A stretch of DNA of 64,000 nt from Pseudomonas putida (lineage in GTDB: Bacteria > Pseudomonadota > Gammaproteobacteria > Pseudomonadales > Pseudomonadaceae): assembly GCF_016406145.1 (NCBI RefSeq), contig NZ_CP066306.1, forward strand, positions 5,622,501 through 5,686,500. The letters are read 5' to 3'. The notes below the pieces were generated by a model, which worked only from the letters and a program-made list of their open reading frames with translations, was not told the origin of the DNA and searched no databases. Position 1 is the first letter of the stretch, and every line of letters starts with the position of its first letter. The position numbers and the translations under genes are program-made. Of the stretch, positions 18,628 to 27,768 are shown piece after piece.

Positions 18628-19650
18628 ATGCCCCCTATTCCCCGTATCGTCCAGCGCGTCATCGAACTGCTCAAACGCTACCCCGGCATCATCGCGCTCG
18701 GCGGTTTCCTCTCAGGTATCGGCAGCTTCATTCTGGTCGACCGCCAAGCCAGCCTGGCCAGCTGGGTAGCCATTCTCATGCTGGTCAGCTGGATCTGGCT
18801 GATGCTGGAGAACACCCTGACAGGCCTGTTCGCCCGCACCTTCAAACGGGAAATTCCTCAGCCGCTGCTGCGCTACGCGACGCAGATGATCCACCAGGAA
18901 AGCCTGTTCTTCGTACTGCCGTTCTTTTTCATCACCACCACCTGGAACAGTGGCCAATTGGTGTTCACCGGCCTGCTCGGTGCCGCCGGGCTGGTCTCGA
19001 TCGTCGACCCGCTGTACTACAAGTGGCTCGCACCGCGGCGCTGGCTGTTCATGGCGCTGCACACCCTCACCCTGTTCGCCGCGCTGTTGACGGCACTGCC
19101 GATCATCCTGCACCTGACCACTGCGCAAAGCTTCAAGCTGGCACTGATTGCCGCCATGGTGCTGTCGTTCCCGAGCCTGGCCAGCAGTTTCCCGATCAAC
19201 ACTTGGCGCCGTGGCGTGGCGCTGGTACTGATGACCCTGGCGGTGGGCGGGGGCGGTTGGTTACTGCGCTCGTGGGTCCCACCGGCCACCCTGTGGATGA
19301 CCGAAGTGGCGGTCAGCACTGAGGTATTGAACCGCCAGCCCGGTGAATCGCTGGATGAAGTTGCCGCCAGCCGCATTCGCAGCAGTGGCCTGTATGCCTA
19401 CACCGCCATCAACGCACCGCGCGGCCTCAACGAGCGCATCTACCATGTGTGGCAGAAGGACGGCAAGGAAGTGGACCGTATCGCCCTGGATATCCATGGC
19501 GGGCGCAAGGAGGGCTACCGTGCGTGGACCCACAAGCAGAACTTCCCGCCAAACCCCGCAGGTAAATGGCAGGTGCGCGTGCTGACCGAAGATGGCCAAG
19601 TGATCGGTGTGCTGCGCTTCAAGGTGGTAGACGACGCGCCGGCGAAGTAA
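18628..19650 (+). CDS. DUF5924/DUF2914 membrane protein
   Basis: A 340-aa protein with six to seven predicted membrane helices in the first ~225 residues (DUF5924) and a soluble C-terminal DUF2914 domain (about 270-338), recognised by IYHVWQKDGKEV, GRKEGYRAWTHKQNFP and GKWQVRVLTEDGQVIG. The DUF2914 part probably faces the periplasm and resembles small beta-sandwich binding domains. No function is established. It precedes the MCE lipid-transport cluster by 123 bp but a REP-like hairpin separates them. Confidence 0.83.
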   Translation: MPPIPRIVQRVIELLKRYPGIIALGGFLSGIGSFILVDRQASLASWVAILMLVSWIWLMLENTLTGLFARTFKREIPQPLLRYATQMIHQESLFFVLPFFFITTTWNSGQLVFTGLLGAAGLVSIVDPLYYKWLAPRRWLFMALHTLTLFAALLTALPIILHLTTAQSFKLALIAAMVLSFPSLASSFPINTWRRGVALVLMTLAVGGGGWLLRSWVPPATLWMTEVAVSTEVLNRQPGESLDEVAASRIRSSGLYAYTAINAPRGLNERIYHVWQKDGKEVDRIALDIHGGRKEGYRAWTHKQNFPPNPAGKWQVRVLTEDGQVIGVLRFKVVDDAPAK

Positions 19651-19660
19651 GCGCTCCTGG

Positions 19661-19697
19661 GGGCCGGCTTGCCGGCGATTGGGCCGCAACGCGGCCC
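19661..19697. repeat. REP-like double hairpin
   Basis: GCCGGC-TT-GCCGGC is followed by GGGCCGC-AAC-GCGGCCC, the two-hairpin form of the local REP repeats. It sits after the DUF5924 stop and may help to end or stabilise the upstream transcript. Confidence 0.65.
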
Positions 19698-19773
19698 CAC
19701 AACACTCAGCACATTCTCAACAAACCCCGCCATGCCTGCTGCGCTATGATCAGTCTCTACGCCTGTCAGATGC

Positions 19774-20907
19774 ATGGAGCCTATGACTACCCCCAGCGCC
19801 ACCCTGGATACCAGTAGCCAACCGCCCTGCCTGCGCATTGCCGGTGACTGGACCCTGGCCCACTACGCCAGCCTCAAGCGCGACAGCGAACGCCTGCGTA
19901 CCCAATACGACGCCGACGCCGTAGCCGATCTCAGCCAACTGGGCCAGCTCGATACCGCCGGCGCCTCGCTACTGGCTGAGCTGCTGGGCTCTGAGCGCCT
20001 GTCGCACTGCACTCAAGAGCTGCCCGATGCCAGCCGCGCCCTGCTCAAGAACGTCTACTGCTCGGTTCAAGACTACTGCATCCCGGTAAAGGAACCCGAG
20101 CGCCATGTCTTGATCCTGCTGCTGGAGCGCATCGGCCGCGCGGTCAATACATTGTGGCAAGACACCCTGCAGTTGCTCGGCTTCATCGGCCTGATCCTCG
20201 AGACCCTGCTGCGCCGGGCCTTGCAACCGCATCGCTGGCGCCTCACCCCGGTTGTCTCGCATATCGAGCAGACCGGCCTGGACGCAGCGCCTATCGTCGC
20301 ATTGCTGACGTTTCTGGTGGGCGCGGTGGTCGCCTTCCTCGGGGCGACCGTGCTGGCCGATTTCGGCGCAACCGTGTTCACCGTCGACCTGGTGGCGTTC
20401 TCGTTCCTGCGCGAATTTGCCGTATTGCTGACCGCCATCCTGATGGCCGGCCGCACAGCCAGTGCCTTCACTGCGCAGATCGGCTCGATGAAGGCCAACG
20501 AAGAAATCGACGCCATCCGTACCCTGGGCCTGAACCCGATCGAACTGCTGGTCGTACCCCGGGTCTTGGCACTGCTGATCTCACTGCCGCTGCTGACCTT
20601 CGTCGCGATGATCTGCGGCATCGTCGGCGGTGCTGTGGTCTGCGCGCTTTCACTGGATATTTCGCCGGCCATGTTCCTCTCGCTGCTGCAAAGCGATATT
20701 GGCGTGCAGCACTTTCTCGTCGGCTTGGCCAAGGCCCCCTTCTTTGCCTTCCTGATCGCGGCCATTGGCTGCCTGGAAGGCTTCAAGGTCAGCGGCAGCG
20801 CTGAGTCGGTAGGCGCCCACACCACCTCCAGCGTGGTTCAGTCGATCTTCGTGGTCATCGTGCTCGATGCAGTGGCTGCGCTGTTCTGCATGGAGATGGG
20901 CTGGTGA
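19774..20907 (+). CDS. MlaE-type lipid ABC transporter permease with N-terminal STAS domain
   Basis: A 377-aa permease. About 110 N-terminal residues form a STAS-like domain (DLSQLGQLDTAGASLLAELLG), and the remainder is the MlaE-type membrane domain (LTAILMAGRTASAFTAQIGSM; IDAIRTLGLNPIELLVVPR). In E. coli the STAS protein MlaB is separate; here it is fused. It leads a four-gene operon with an ATPase, an MCE protein and a lipoprotein, each overlapping or within 3 nt of the next. The complex should move phospholipids or other lipids between inner and outer membranes. The ATG has a poor ribosome site, so an ATG three codons later is possible. Confidence 0.9.
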   Translation: MEPMTTPSATLDTSSQPPCLRIAGDWTLAHYASLKRDSERLRTQYDADAVADLSQLGQLDTAGASLLAELLGSERLSHCTQELPDASRALLKNVYCSVQDYCIPVKEPERHVLILLLERIGRAVNTLWQDTLQLLGFIGLILETLLRRALQPHRWRLTPVVSHIEQTGLDAAPIVALLTFLVGAVVAFLGATVLADFGATVFTVDLVAFSFLREFAVLLTAILMAGRTASAFTAQIGSMKANEEIDAIRTLGLNPIELLVVPRVLALLISLPLLTFVAMICGIVGGAVVCALSLDISPAMFLSLLQSDIGVQHFLVGLAKAPFFAFLIAAIGCLEGFKVSGSAESVGAHTTSSVVQSIFVVIVLDAVAALFCMEMGW

Positions 20908-21695
20908 GTGCCCCGGAAGCAGTGATCCAGGCGCGGGGCATCTGCAACCGCTTCGGCAGCCAGAGCGTGCACGAGAACCTCGATCTGGACCTTTACCGTG
21001 GTGAAATCCTGGCCGTGGTTGGCGGATCGGGTAGCGGCAAGTCGGTGCTGCTGCGCAGCATCATTGGGCTAAGGCTGCCGAACGAAGGCCAGATCAAGGT
21101 GTTTGGCCAGAACCTGGCCGGCCTGCATGAAGAGCAACGCTCATTGGTCGAACGACGCTTTGGCGTGTTGTTCCAGAAGGGTGCGCTGTTCTCCTCGCTG
21201 ACCGTCACCGAGAACGTCGCGTTACCACTGATCGAGCATGCAGGCCTGTCGCGCGCCGATGCAGAACATCTGGCCGGGGTGAAGCTAGCCTTGGCCGGCC
21301 TGCCGATTTCAGCCGCAGACAAGTACCCCTCTTCACTGTCTGGCGGCATGATCAAGCGCGCCGCACTTGCCCGCGCACTGGCCCTGGACCCGGACATCCT
21401 GTTCCTTGACGAACCCACTGCCGGCCTCGACCCGATCGGCGCCGCCGCCTTCGACCAACTGATCCTCACCCTGCGCGACGCCTTGGGCCTGAGCGTGTTC
21501 CTCATCACCCACGATCTGGACACGCTCTACACCATCACTGACCGCATTGCGGTGCTGTCGCAGAAGAAAGTGCTGGTGGCAGGCCCGCTGGCCCAAGTCG
21601 AACAGACCAACGACCCGTGGATTCACGATTACTTTCACGGCCCACGCGGGCGGGCGGCTGAACAGGCCGCCAACCGTGCCGGGCAGGAGCGCTGA
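20904..21695 (+). CDS. MlaF-type ABC transporter ATP-binding protein
   Basis: A 263-aa ATPase with Walker A GGSGSGKS, signature LSGGMIKRAALARALA and Walker B LDPDILFLDEPTAGLD. The LSGGM form of the signature is typical of the Mkl/MlaF branch. Its ATG overlaps the permease stop by 4 nt and the next gene begins 3 nt after its stop. It powers the lipid transporter encoded by its neighbours from the cytoplasmic side. Confidence 0.93.
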   Translation: MSAPEAVIQARGICNRFGSQSVHENLDLDLYRGEILAVVGGSGSGKSVLLRSIIGLRLPNEGQIKVFGQNLAGLHEEQRSLVERRFGVLFQKGALFSSLTVTENVALPLIEHAGLSRADAEHLAGVKLALAGLPISAADKYPSSLSGGMIKRAALARALALDPDILFLDEPTAGLDPIGAAAFDQLILTLRDALGLSVFLITHDLDTLYTITDRIAVLSQKKVLVAGPLAQVEQTNDPWIHDYFHGPRGRAAEQAANRAGQER

Positions 21696-21698
21696 ACG

Positions 21699-22637
21699 AT
21701 GGAAACCCGAGCTCATCACGTCCTCATCGGCCTGGTCACCGTGCTGGTGGTGGCCGGTGCCATGCTGTTTGGCCTGTGGCTGACCAAGTCCAGCGTCGAC
21801 GACGCCTTCAAGGACTACGAAGTGATCTTCAACGAAGCCGTGTCCGGGCTGTCCCGCGGCAGCCCCGTGCAATACAACGGCATCAAGGTCGGTGACGTGA
21901 CCAGCCTGCGCCTGGACCCCAAGGATCCGCGCCGGGTGCTGGCCCGGGTTCGTCTGAGCGGCGATACGCCGGTCAAGGAAGACACCCAGGCGAAACTGAC
22001 CCTCGCCGGCGTCACTGGCAACTCATTCATCCAGCTCAGCGGCGGCACTCCGAAAAGCCCAGAGCTCAAGGGCAAGGACGGCAAGTTGCCAGTGATAATC
22101 GCCTCGCCCTCCCCCATCTCGCAGCTACTCAATGACAGCAGCGACCTGGTCACCAACATCAACCTGCTGCTGCACAATGCGAACCAGATGTTCTCGGAAA
22201 ACAATATCGACCGCCTGAGCAACACCCTGGCCAATCTGGAACAGACCACCAGTGCGTTCGCCAACCACAAAGGCGGCATTTCCCAGGCCATAGAGCAGCT
22301 GGCCCAGGTCGGCAAACAGGCCAACGCCACGCTGGCCGAAACCCAAGCGCTGATGCGCAATGCCAACAGCCTGCTCGGCACCCAGGGCAAACAGGCCATC
22401 GGCAGCGCCGAGCAGGCCATGCAATCGCTGGCCGCCAGCACTGCGACCATCAACAGCCTGCTCAATGACAACCGCCAGTCCATCGACGACGGCGCGCAAG
22501 GCCTCAACCAGCTGACACCGGCCATCCGCGAACTGCGTGAAACCCTCAACTCACTCAAGGGCATTTCCCGACGCCTGGAAGCCGACCCGAGCGGCTACCT
22601 GCTTGGCCGCGACAATATCAAGGAGTTCCAGCCATGA
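21699..22637 (+). CDS. MCE/MlaD-family lipid-binding protein
   Basis: A 312-aa protein with one N-terminal membrane anchor (VLIGLVTVLVVAGAMLFGLWL) and one MCE domain at about residues 40-120 (FNEAVSGLSRGSPVQYNGIKVGDV). A long helical region follows, rich in Asn and Gln, that probably forms the periplasmic tunnel or barrel of the MCE hexamer. It is the substrate-handling subunit of the four-gene ABC system and overlaps the next gene by 4 nt. Substrate is unknown; phospholipid or sterol-like lipids are the usual cargo. Confidence 0.92.
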   Translation: METRAHHVLIGLVTVLVVAGAMLFGLWLTKSSVDDAFKDYEVIFNEAVSGLSRGSPVQYNGIKVGDVTSLRLDPKDPRRVLARVRLSGDTPVKEDTQAKLTLAGVTGNSFIQLSGGTPKSPELKGKDGKLPVIIASPSPISQLLNDSSDLVTNINLLLHNANQMFSENNIDRLSNTLANLEQTTSAFANHKGGISQAIEQLAQVGKQANATLAETQALMRNANSLLGTQGKQAIGSAEQAMQSLAASTATINSLLNDNRQSIDDGAQGLNQLTPAIRELRETLNSLKGISRRLEADPSGYLLGRDNIKEFQP

Positions 22638-23257
22638 AGCTGTCGCTGCGCCTGCTGGCCTTGACGGCCGCGCTGAGCCTGTCTGCCGCCTGCTCGATCC
22701 TGCCCCAGAGCGAGCCTGTGGATATCTACCGGCTACCGGTCAACCAAGCCAGCCACAGCGCGACCCCGGTGCCATGGTCGTTACGCTTGAACAAGCCGCT
22801 GGCAAGCGAAGTGCTGGCCGGGCCACGCATCGCTGTGATCCCCAAGGGCGACGTGGTCAGCAGCTACAAAGGCGCCCGCTGGAGCGACCCGGTGCCGTTG
22901 CTGTTACGCAACCGCCTGCTCGATGGCTTCCAGCGCGACGGGCGTGTACAGCGTCTGAGCGCCGACGACAGCAACCTACAGGCCGACTATGAACTGGCCG
23001 GTGAACTGCAGGCGTTTCAGAGCGAGTACCGGCCAACCGGTACGGTGGAGGTAGTGATCCGCTATGACGCGCGTCTGGTTCAGGGGCGCAGCCAGCGAAT
23101 CCTTGCCAGCAAGCGTTTCGAGGTGCGTCAGCCGCTGGTAGATACGCAGGTTTCGGCCGTGGTGGCCGGCTTCGGCGTGGCCAACGATCAACTCGCCGCG
23201 CAGGTGGTGAACTGGACCGTGGCGCAAAGTGCTCAGGCTCAGGCAAAGAACCAGTAG
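22634..23257 (+). CDS. ABC-type transport auxiliary lipoprotein (PqiC/DUF330-like)
   Basis: A 207-aa lipoprotein. The signal peptide ends in the lipobox LSAAC (Cys20), so it should be anchored in a membrane, most likely the outer one. The mature part has the family pattern VDIYRLPV near the start and RYDARLVQG in the second half. In Pqi- and MCE-type systems such lipoproteins contact the MCE protein and complete the path to the outer membrane. It ends the four-gene operon, and its last 19 bp overlap the convergent SpmAB-like gene. Confidence 0.88.
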   Translation: MKLSLRLLALTAALSLSAACSILPQSEPVDIYRLPVNQASHSATPVPWSLRLNKPLASEVLAGPRIAVIPKGDVVSSYKGARWSDPVPLLLRNRLLDGFQRDGRVQRLSADDSNLQADYELAGELQAFQSEYRPTGTVEVVIRYDARLVQGRSQRILASKRFEVRQPLVDTQVSAVVAGFGVANDQLAAQVVNWTVAQSAQAQAKNQ

Positions 23258-24468
23258 CAGACCAGGATGGCAGCAATGACACCGGACAGTTCGGCCAGCA
23301 AGGCGCACCCTACTGCATGGCGTACGCGCTGGATGCCGACAGCACCGAAATATACCGCCAGCACGTAGAACGTGGTTTCGGTGCTGCCCTGAACGGTAGC
23401 GGCTACAAGTGCCGGGAAACTGTCCACACCATGGGTCTGCATGGTCTCGATCAGCATCGCCCGCGCCGCACTGCCGGAGAACGGCTTGACCAATGCGGTC
23501 GGCAGGCCCTCGACGAAGCGGGTGTCCATACCCATCCAACTCACCGCGTGACGAATGCCATCCAATGCCAGCTCAAGGGCCCCGGAGGCGCGCAGCACAC
23601 CAACGGCCACCAGCATGGCCACCAGGTAGGGCAGCAGGCTCTTGGCCACGTCGAACCCTTCCTTGGCGCCTTCGACAAAGGCTTCATACACCTTCACCCG
23701 CTTCAGCGCACCGATTACCAGGAACAGCATGATCACACCAAACAGCGTGAGGTTGCCGAGGACAGACGACAGGCTGGCGAGCGCAGCAGCCGACAGGGTA
23801 CCGAGGAAAGCCATGAAGCCGCCCAGCAGCAGAGCACCCGGGATCATATAGGCCAGCACCACAGGGTCCCACAGGCGCAAGCGCTGCATCACCGCCACCG
23901 ATAGCAGACCGACCAGGGTCGAAACGCTGGTCGCCAGGAGGATCGGCAGGAACACCAGGGTCGGGTCAGTAGCGCCCTGCTGGGCGCGGTACATGAAGAT
24001 GGTCACCGGCAGCAGAGTCAGCGATGAGGCATTGAGCACCAGAAACAGGATCTGCGCGTTGCTCGCGGTAGTGCTGCTGGGGTTGAGCTCCTGCAGGGCG
24101 CGCATGGCTTTCAGGCCGATCGGAGTAGCGGCGTTGTCCAGGCCCAGACCGTTGGCAGCAAAGTTCATGGTGATGAGGCCCAGTGCCGGGTGGCCGGGCG
24201 GCACTTGCGGCATCAGCCGGGCGAACAGCGGGCCGAGCACTTTGGCCAGCCATTCCACGATACCGGCCTTTTCCGCGATCTTGAGGAAACCCAGCCAGAG
24301 GGTAAGGGTGCCGAACAGCAGGATCATGACCTCGACCGACAGCTTGGCCATGGCGAAGATGCTCTCGACCATCGCGGCGAAAATGCCGGCATTGCCGCCG
24401 ACCAGCCATTGGGCCAGGGCCGATACGGCCGCCACCAGGAAAAAGCCAAGCCAAAGGCCATTGAGCAT
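23239..24468 (-). CDS. Nucleoside-recognition (Gate) domain membrane protein, SpmA-SpmB-like fusion
   Basis: A 409-aa membrane protein with two Gate/nucleoside-recognition domains. The N-terminal half resembles spore maturation protein SpmA (FAANGLGLDNAATPIGLKAM), the C-terminal half SpmB (ALVKPFSGSAARAMLIETM; GSTETTFYVLAVYFGA). Bacillus has these as two proteins; a single fused chain is common in proteobacteria that do not sporulate, where the role is unclear. It probably acts as a small-molecule exporter or channel. GGGGA precedes the ATG. The name reflects similarity only. Confidence 0.87.
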   Translation of the reverse strand: MLNGLWLGFFLVAAVSALAQWLVGGNAGIFAAMVESIFAMAKLSVEVMILLFGTLTLWLGFLKIAEKAGIVEWLAKVLGPLFARLMPQVPPGHPALGLITMNFAANGLGLDNAATPIGLKAMRALQELNPSSTTASNAQILFLVLNASSLTLLPVTIFMYRAQQGATDPTLVFLPILLATSVSTLVGLLSVAVMQRLRLWDPVVLAYMIPGALLLGGFMAFLGTLSAAALASLSSVLGNLTLFGVIMLFLVIGALKRVKVYEAFVEGAKEGFDVAKSLLPYLVAMLVAVGVLRASGALELALDGIRHAVSWMGMDTRFVEGLPTALVKPFSGSAARAMLIETMQTHGVDSFPALVAATVQGSTETTFYVLAVYFGAVGIQRVRHAVGCALLAELSGVIAAILVCYWFFA

Positions 24469-24575
24469 CCGTGTGTTCCCCCAGAAAAGTGCCTGAATGA
24501 TAACGCACCAACGGCTGCTTTAGCCTGCTCTGGCCATTTCGCCGGTTCGCCGGCGATATGATCCCTACACATAGC

Positions 24576-24602
24576 AAAAAGCCCCGAATGAATCGGGGCT
24601 CA
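24576..24602 (-). terminator. Rho-independent terminator of gltP
   Basis: On the minus strand AGCCCCGA-TTCA-TTCGGGGCT forms a stem-loop followed by TTTTTGC, 18 bp after the gltP stop. Confidence 0.9.
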
Positions 24603-24620
24603 ATGTTCAACGCGTCAGGT

Positions 24621-25949
24621 TCAGCGCTTGGCGGTCTCGCCAACCAGCGCCGCTTCCTTCTTGTCCGCAATCAGCGAGGCGTAGTACTGCTCGCCCTTGG
24701 CGGCGTCGTACATGCCTTCCCAACGAGCGATCACCAGGGCAGCCAAGGCATTGCCGACCACGTTCAGAGCGGTACGCGCCATGTCCATGATCCGGTCGAC
24801 CCCCGCGATGAAGGCCAGGCCTTCCAGCGGAATGCCTACGCTGCCCAAAGTTGCCAGCAGGACCACGAACGATACGCCCGGCACACCGGCAATACCCTTG
24901 GAGGTCACCATCAGGGTCAGCACCAGCAGCAATTGCTGGCTCCAGGACAGGTCAATGCCGTACAGCTGGGCGATGAAGATCGCCGCGATGCTCTGGTACA
25001 GGGTCGAGCCGTCGAGGTTGAACGAGTAACCGGTCGGTACCACGAACGAGCAGATCGACTTCGGTGCACCGTACTTTTCCATCTTCTCGATGACGCGCGG
25101 CAGCACGGTCTCGGAGCTGGAAGTGGAGTAAGCCAGGATCAGCTCATCTTTCATGATGCGCATGATCTTGATTACCGAGAAGCCGAACAGGCGGGCTACA
25201 AGGCCCAGCACCATGAAGGCGAAGAAGGCGATGGCGAAGTACACCAGCAGCACCAGCTTGGCCAGAGGCAGCAGCGAGCTGAAGCCGAAGTTGGCGACCG
25301 TCACGGCGATCAGTGCGAATACGCCGATCGGGGCGTAGTTCATGATCATGTGGGTGACCTTGAACATGGTCTCCGACACGCCCTGGAACGTACGCACCAG
25401 TGGTTCACGCAGGTCTGCCTGCAGGCTCGACAGGCCCAGGCCGAAGAGCACCGAGAAGAAGATGATCGGCAGCATCTCGCCACGCATCAGCGCCGCGAAG
25501 ATGTTCGACGGGATCAGGTTCAGCAGGGTCTCGATGAACGCATGCTCATGCTGCACCTCGGCGGCGGTCGCCTGGTACTTGGAGATGTCCACGGTGCCCA
25601 GGGTGCTCATGTCGATGCCGGCGCCCGGGTGGAACAGATTTGCCAGGACCAGGCCGACAACGATGGCGATGGTCGTCACCACCTCGAAGTAGATGATGGT
25701 CTTCAGGCCGATGCTGCCCAGTTTCTTCGCGTCGCCAACCCCGGCGATGCCCACGATCAGCGACGAAATCACGATCGGGACGACGATCATCTTGATCAGG
25801 CGAATGAAGATGTCACCGGCGGGCTGGAGAACGTTGCTGATCCACCATGCCTTTTCTGCACTGAAATGATTCAGTAGCGCGCCGATTGCAACGCCCAGGA
25901 CCAGACCGATGACGATCTGCCAGGCGAGGCTCAGTTTTGCCTTCTTCAT
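24621..25949 (-). CDS. gltP: Proton/glutamate-aspartate symporter (DAACS family)
   Basis: A 442-aa dicarboxylate/amino acid:cation symporter. The start MKKAKLSLAWQIVIGLVLG is favoured over an upstream in-frame start because AAAGGG precedes this ATG. Family motifs include the serine-rich reentrant loop STSSSETVLPRVIEK and the NLDGSTLYQS transport motif of helix 7. It imports glutamate and aspartate across the inner membrane with protons. It is monocistronic, with a strong terminator and a long upstream gap. A C4-dicarboxylate preference cannot be excluded from sequence alone. Confidence 0.92.
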   Translation of the reverse strand: MKKAKLSLAWQIVIGLVLGVAIGALLNHFSAEKAWWISNVLQPAGDIFIRLIKMIVVPIVISSLIVGIAGVGDAKKLGSIGLKTIIYFEVVTTIAIVVGLVLANLFHPGAGIDMSTLGTVDISKYQATAAEVQHEHAFIETLLNLIPSNIFAALMRGEMLPIIFFSVLFGLGLSSLQADLREPLVRTFQGVSETMFKVTHMIMNYAPIGVFALIAVTVANFGFSSLLPLAKLVLLVYFAIAFFAFMVLGLVARLFGFSVIKIMRIMKDELILAYSTSSSETVLPRVIEKMEKYGAPKSICSFVVPTGYSFNLDGSTLYQSIAAIFIAQLYGIDLSWSQQLLLVLTLMVTSKGIAGVPGVSFVVLLATLGSVGIPLEGLAFIAGVDRIMDMARTALNVVGNALAALVIARWEGMYDAAKGEQYYASLIADKKEAALVGETAKR

Positions 25950-26684
25950 GTCTTTACCCTTTGTTCTAGTGATCACGGGCACCGACCGGAAAAGCACGTA
26001 ACAGAGCCGTTGGCAACGTCACGGGCATCGTACAGCTTCCGTCCGGAGGCCTCATGTAAGGACACCGCAAGCGAGCGACAGGGCGCTCGGGCCAGCGAAA
26101 AGGCGGCAACTATTGCGATGGGCAAGGACGAAATCTAATGCCGGAAGCGCATGCCCCATACCGATTCGGCATACAGCAATGCGTCAAAATGGGGCATACG
26201 CAAGTCATTGATTTATAACGTTCGGAAACCCGAACAAGACCAAACCGCCAGATCTCGGCTGATTTGGCAGTATGCAGAAGAAGGAATTGATGGCCTGTTC
26301 GACAATCCGAATGGCCGAAATGACACTTAGCCACGACAGGGCTGGACGAAAAAAAATTGATGTGCGGTCAAGACAAAATGTGTCTCAGCAAGAAAAAGCT
26401 GAAAGCAAGACGTGGAAACGAAGATGGCATCTCGGAAGCCAGGCCAGGTTTCTGTGGGAAAAATCACTCCCTGACCTGAACCTCCGATATTGCCTTGCCT
26501 GACCCGGCCCATTGCTGGAGGTACTCCCTGTACCCCTAGGCCACTCCGATCCTGCAACAATCAGAACAGCCCGGCCCCTTGGTCATGTGCAGCCCCTCCT
26601 CGGGGCGGCGCATCATAGAAGCGAGAACTATAGAAAGGTTCCGCGTCTATTACGTGACAGTGCGCGACCTATCGTCCGTGACAC
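25950..26684. other. 735-bp gene-free region between gltP and ivy
   Basis: I find no convincing protein gene. The centre is less GC-rich than its surroundings and contains an inverted repeat ATGCCCCAT (26151) / ATGGGGCAT (26189), three CATAC words at 26157, 26170 and 26195, and a perfect hairpin GTTCGG-AAAC-CCGAAC (26220-26235). Near the right end GCCCC-TCCTC-GGGGC (26593-26607) may end the ivy transcript. The gltP promoter must lie in the left part. A small RNA is possible but no promoter/terminator pair is clear. Confidence 0.5.
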
Positions 26685-27155
26685 TCAGTACCAGTTCGGG
26701 TCACGCTTGAGCTGCTCCTTCAGCATCGCCTGCATGCCTTCGTCCGGCTCACCCAGCCAACGATACTGCGCATGGCGGGTTGGAGCCTTGTCACTCGGCA
26801 GGCCCTCGGGTACCTCAACCAGCATCCCGTAGGCGTCATCCTTGTCCCAGCTGAACGCTACGATCAGGCGTTTATAGGTGCATTTGTCCTTCGATTCACA
26901 CAGCGGGCCGACCAGGTATTTATCACCATCCTCGGTCACTGCGGACATCTGCTCCTGCGCACTGCCCGTAAGGTTCATCACCCAGTCGGGCAGGCGTTCC
27001 TCGCCTTTGATCGCGTCCTGCCAGGTTTCCCGGTACTCAGGGTCAGAGCCGAGCAAGTTGTCGGCGCTGACCTGGCCATCATTGGCCGCCATCGCCGCTG
27101 CGCTACCACCCAACAGCAGAGCGGCAGCTACGGCGTTGCAAAGCTTCCTGCTCAT
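26685..27155 (-). CDS. ivy: Ivy-family C-type lysozyme inhibitor
   Basis: A 156-aa exported protein: signal peptide MSRKLCNAVAAALLLGGSAAAMA, then the Ivy fold. The order of landmarks matches E. coli Ivy: WQDAIKGEERLPDWVM, then DGDKYLVGPLC, then the disulfide loop CESKDKC in place of CKPHDC, then LIVAFSWDKDDAYGML. The loop normally plugs the lysozyme active site. The central histidine is missing from this loop, so affinity could differ. It starts 2 nt after the DUF1328 gene stop and is the last gene of a small envelope operon. Confidence 0.85.
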   Translation of the reverse strand: MSRKLCNAVAAALLLGGSAAAMAANDGQVSADNLLGSDPEYRETWQDAIKGEERLPDWVMNLTGSAQEQMSAVTEDGDKYLVGPLCESKDKCTYKRLIVAFSWDKDDAYGMLVEVPEGLPSDKAPTRHAQYRWLGEPDEGMQAMLKEQLKRDPNWY

Positions 27156-27157
27156 CT

Positions 27158-27376
<219 letters not shown>

Positions 27377-27661
27377 TTAGAACACCCAGCGTTGCTGGGG
27401 CACGACTTTTTCAACTGTGGCCGGCGAGGGGTTGGCCGAAGGCAGCTTTTGGGCTGCCCTCACCAATGTGTTGGCACGTGTCGCCTGGATCTGCGCCAGC
27501 AGCGCAGTCTGCGCCGCAACCTGTTCAGTGAGTCGCGCGGTCTGCCAGCTGTAGTAAAAAAGGCCTGCGGCCAAAGCCAGCAGCAACGCCATACCCAATA
27601 TCAGGAACTGGCGCAGTGGCAGTGCGGCGATCTGCGAACGGTTGACGGATTGGCGGTTCAT
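27377..27661 (-). CDS. Hypothetical single-pass membrane protein
   Basis: A 94-aa protein of no recognised family, starting MNRQSVNRSQIAALPLRQF with AGGAG 8 nt upstream (an in-frame ATG eleven codons earlier lacks such a site). One membrane helix (LILGMALLLALAAGLFYYSW) is followed by a short predicted coiled coil (ARLTEQVAAQTALLAQIQATRANTL, described here by its heptads) and a proline/valine tail. It is the first gene after a strong candidate sigma-54 promoter and is followed 57 bp later by the DUF1328 gene and ivy, hinting at a role in the envelope. Confidence 0.7.
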   Translation of the reverse strand: MNRQSVNRSQIAALPLRQFLILGMALLLALAAGLFYYSWQTARLTEQVAAQTALLAQIQATRANTLVRAAQKLPSANPSPATVEKVVPQQRWVF

Positions 27662-27707
27662 GCCGGCTTCTCCTGCTGTAATTTTTCTATTCAAACCTGA
27701 ACAGGTA

Positions 27708-27726
27708 ATTGCAGCCTGCGTGCCAG
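27708..27726 (-). promoter_or_regulatory. Candidate sigma-54 (RpoN) -24/-12 promoter
   Basis: The minus strand reads CTGGCACGCAGGCTGCAAT, matching the consensus YTGGCACGrNNNTTGCW at all key positions but one, with exact GG-N10-GC spacing. Transcription would start about 35-40 nt before the 94-aa protein gene. Use by RpoN is inferred from the sequence. Confidence 0.62.
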
Positions 27727-27768
27727 CCGTTCGATTTCTAATAATTCTTTATAAATCAGTCACTTAGG

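Noticed and set aside
24558..25877. 439-codon frame antisense to gltP
   Set aside because: Acidic/His-rich low-complexity product opposite a well-conserved symporter.
26272..26502. 76-codon plus-strand frame in the gltP-ivy gap
   Set aside because: No ribosome site, signal or family pattern; composition does not look coding.
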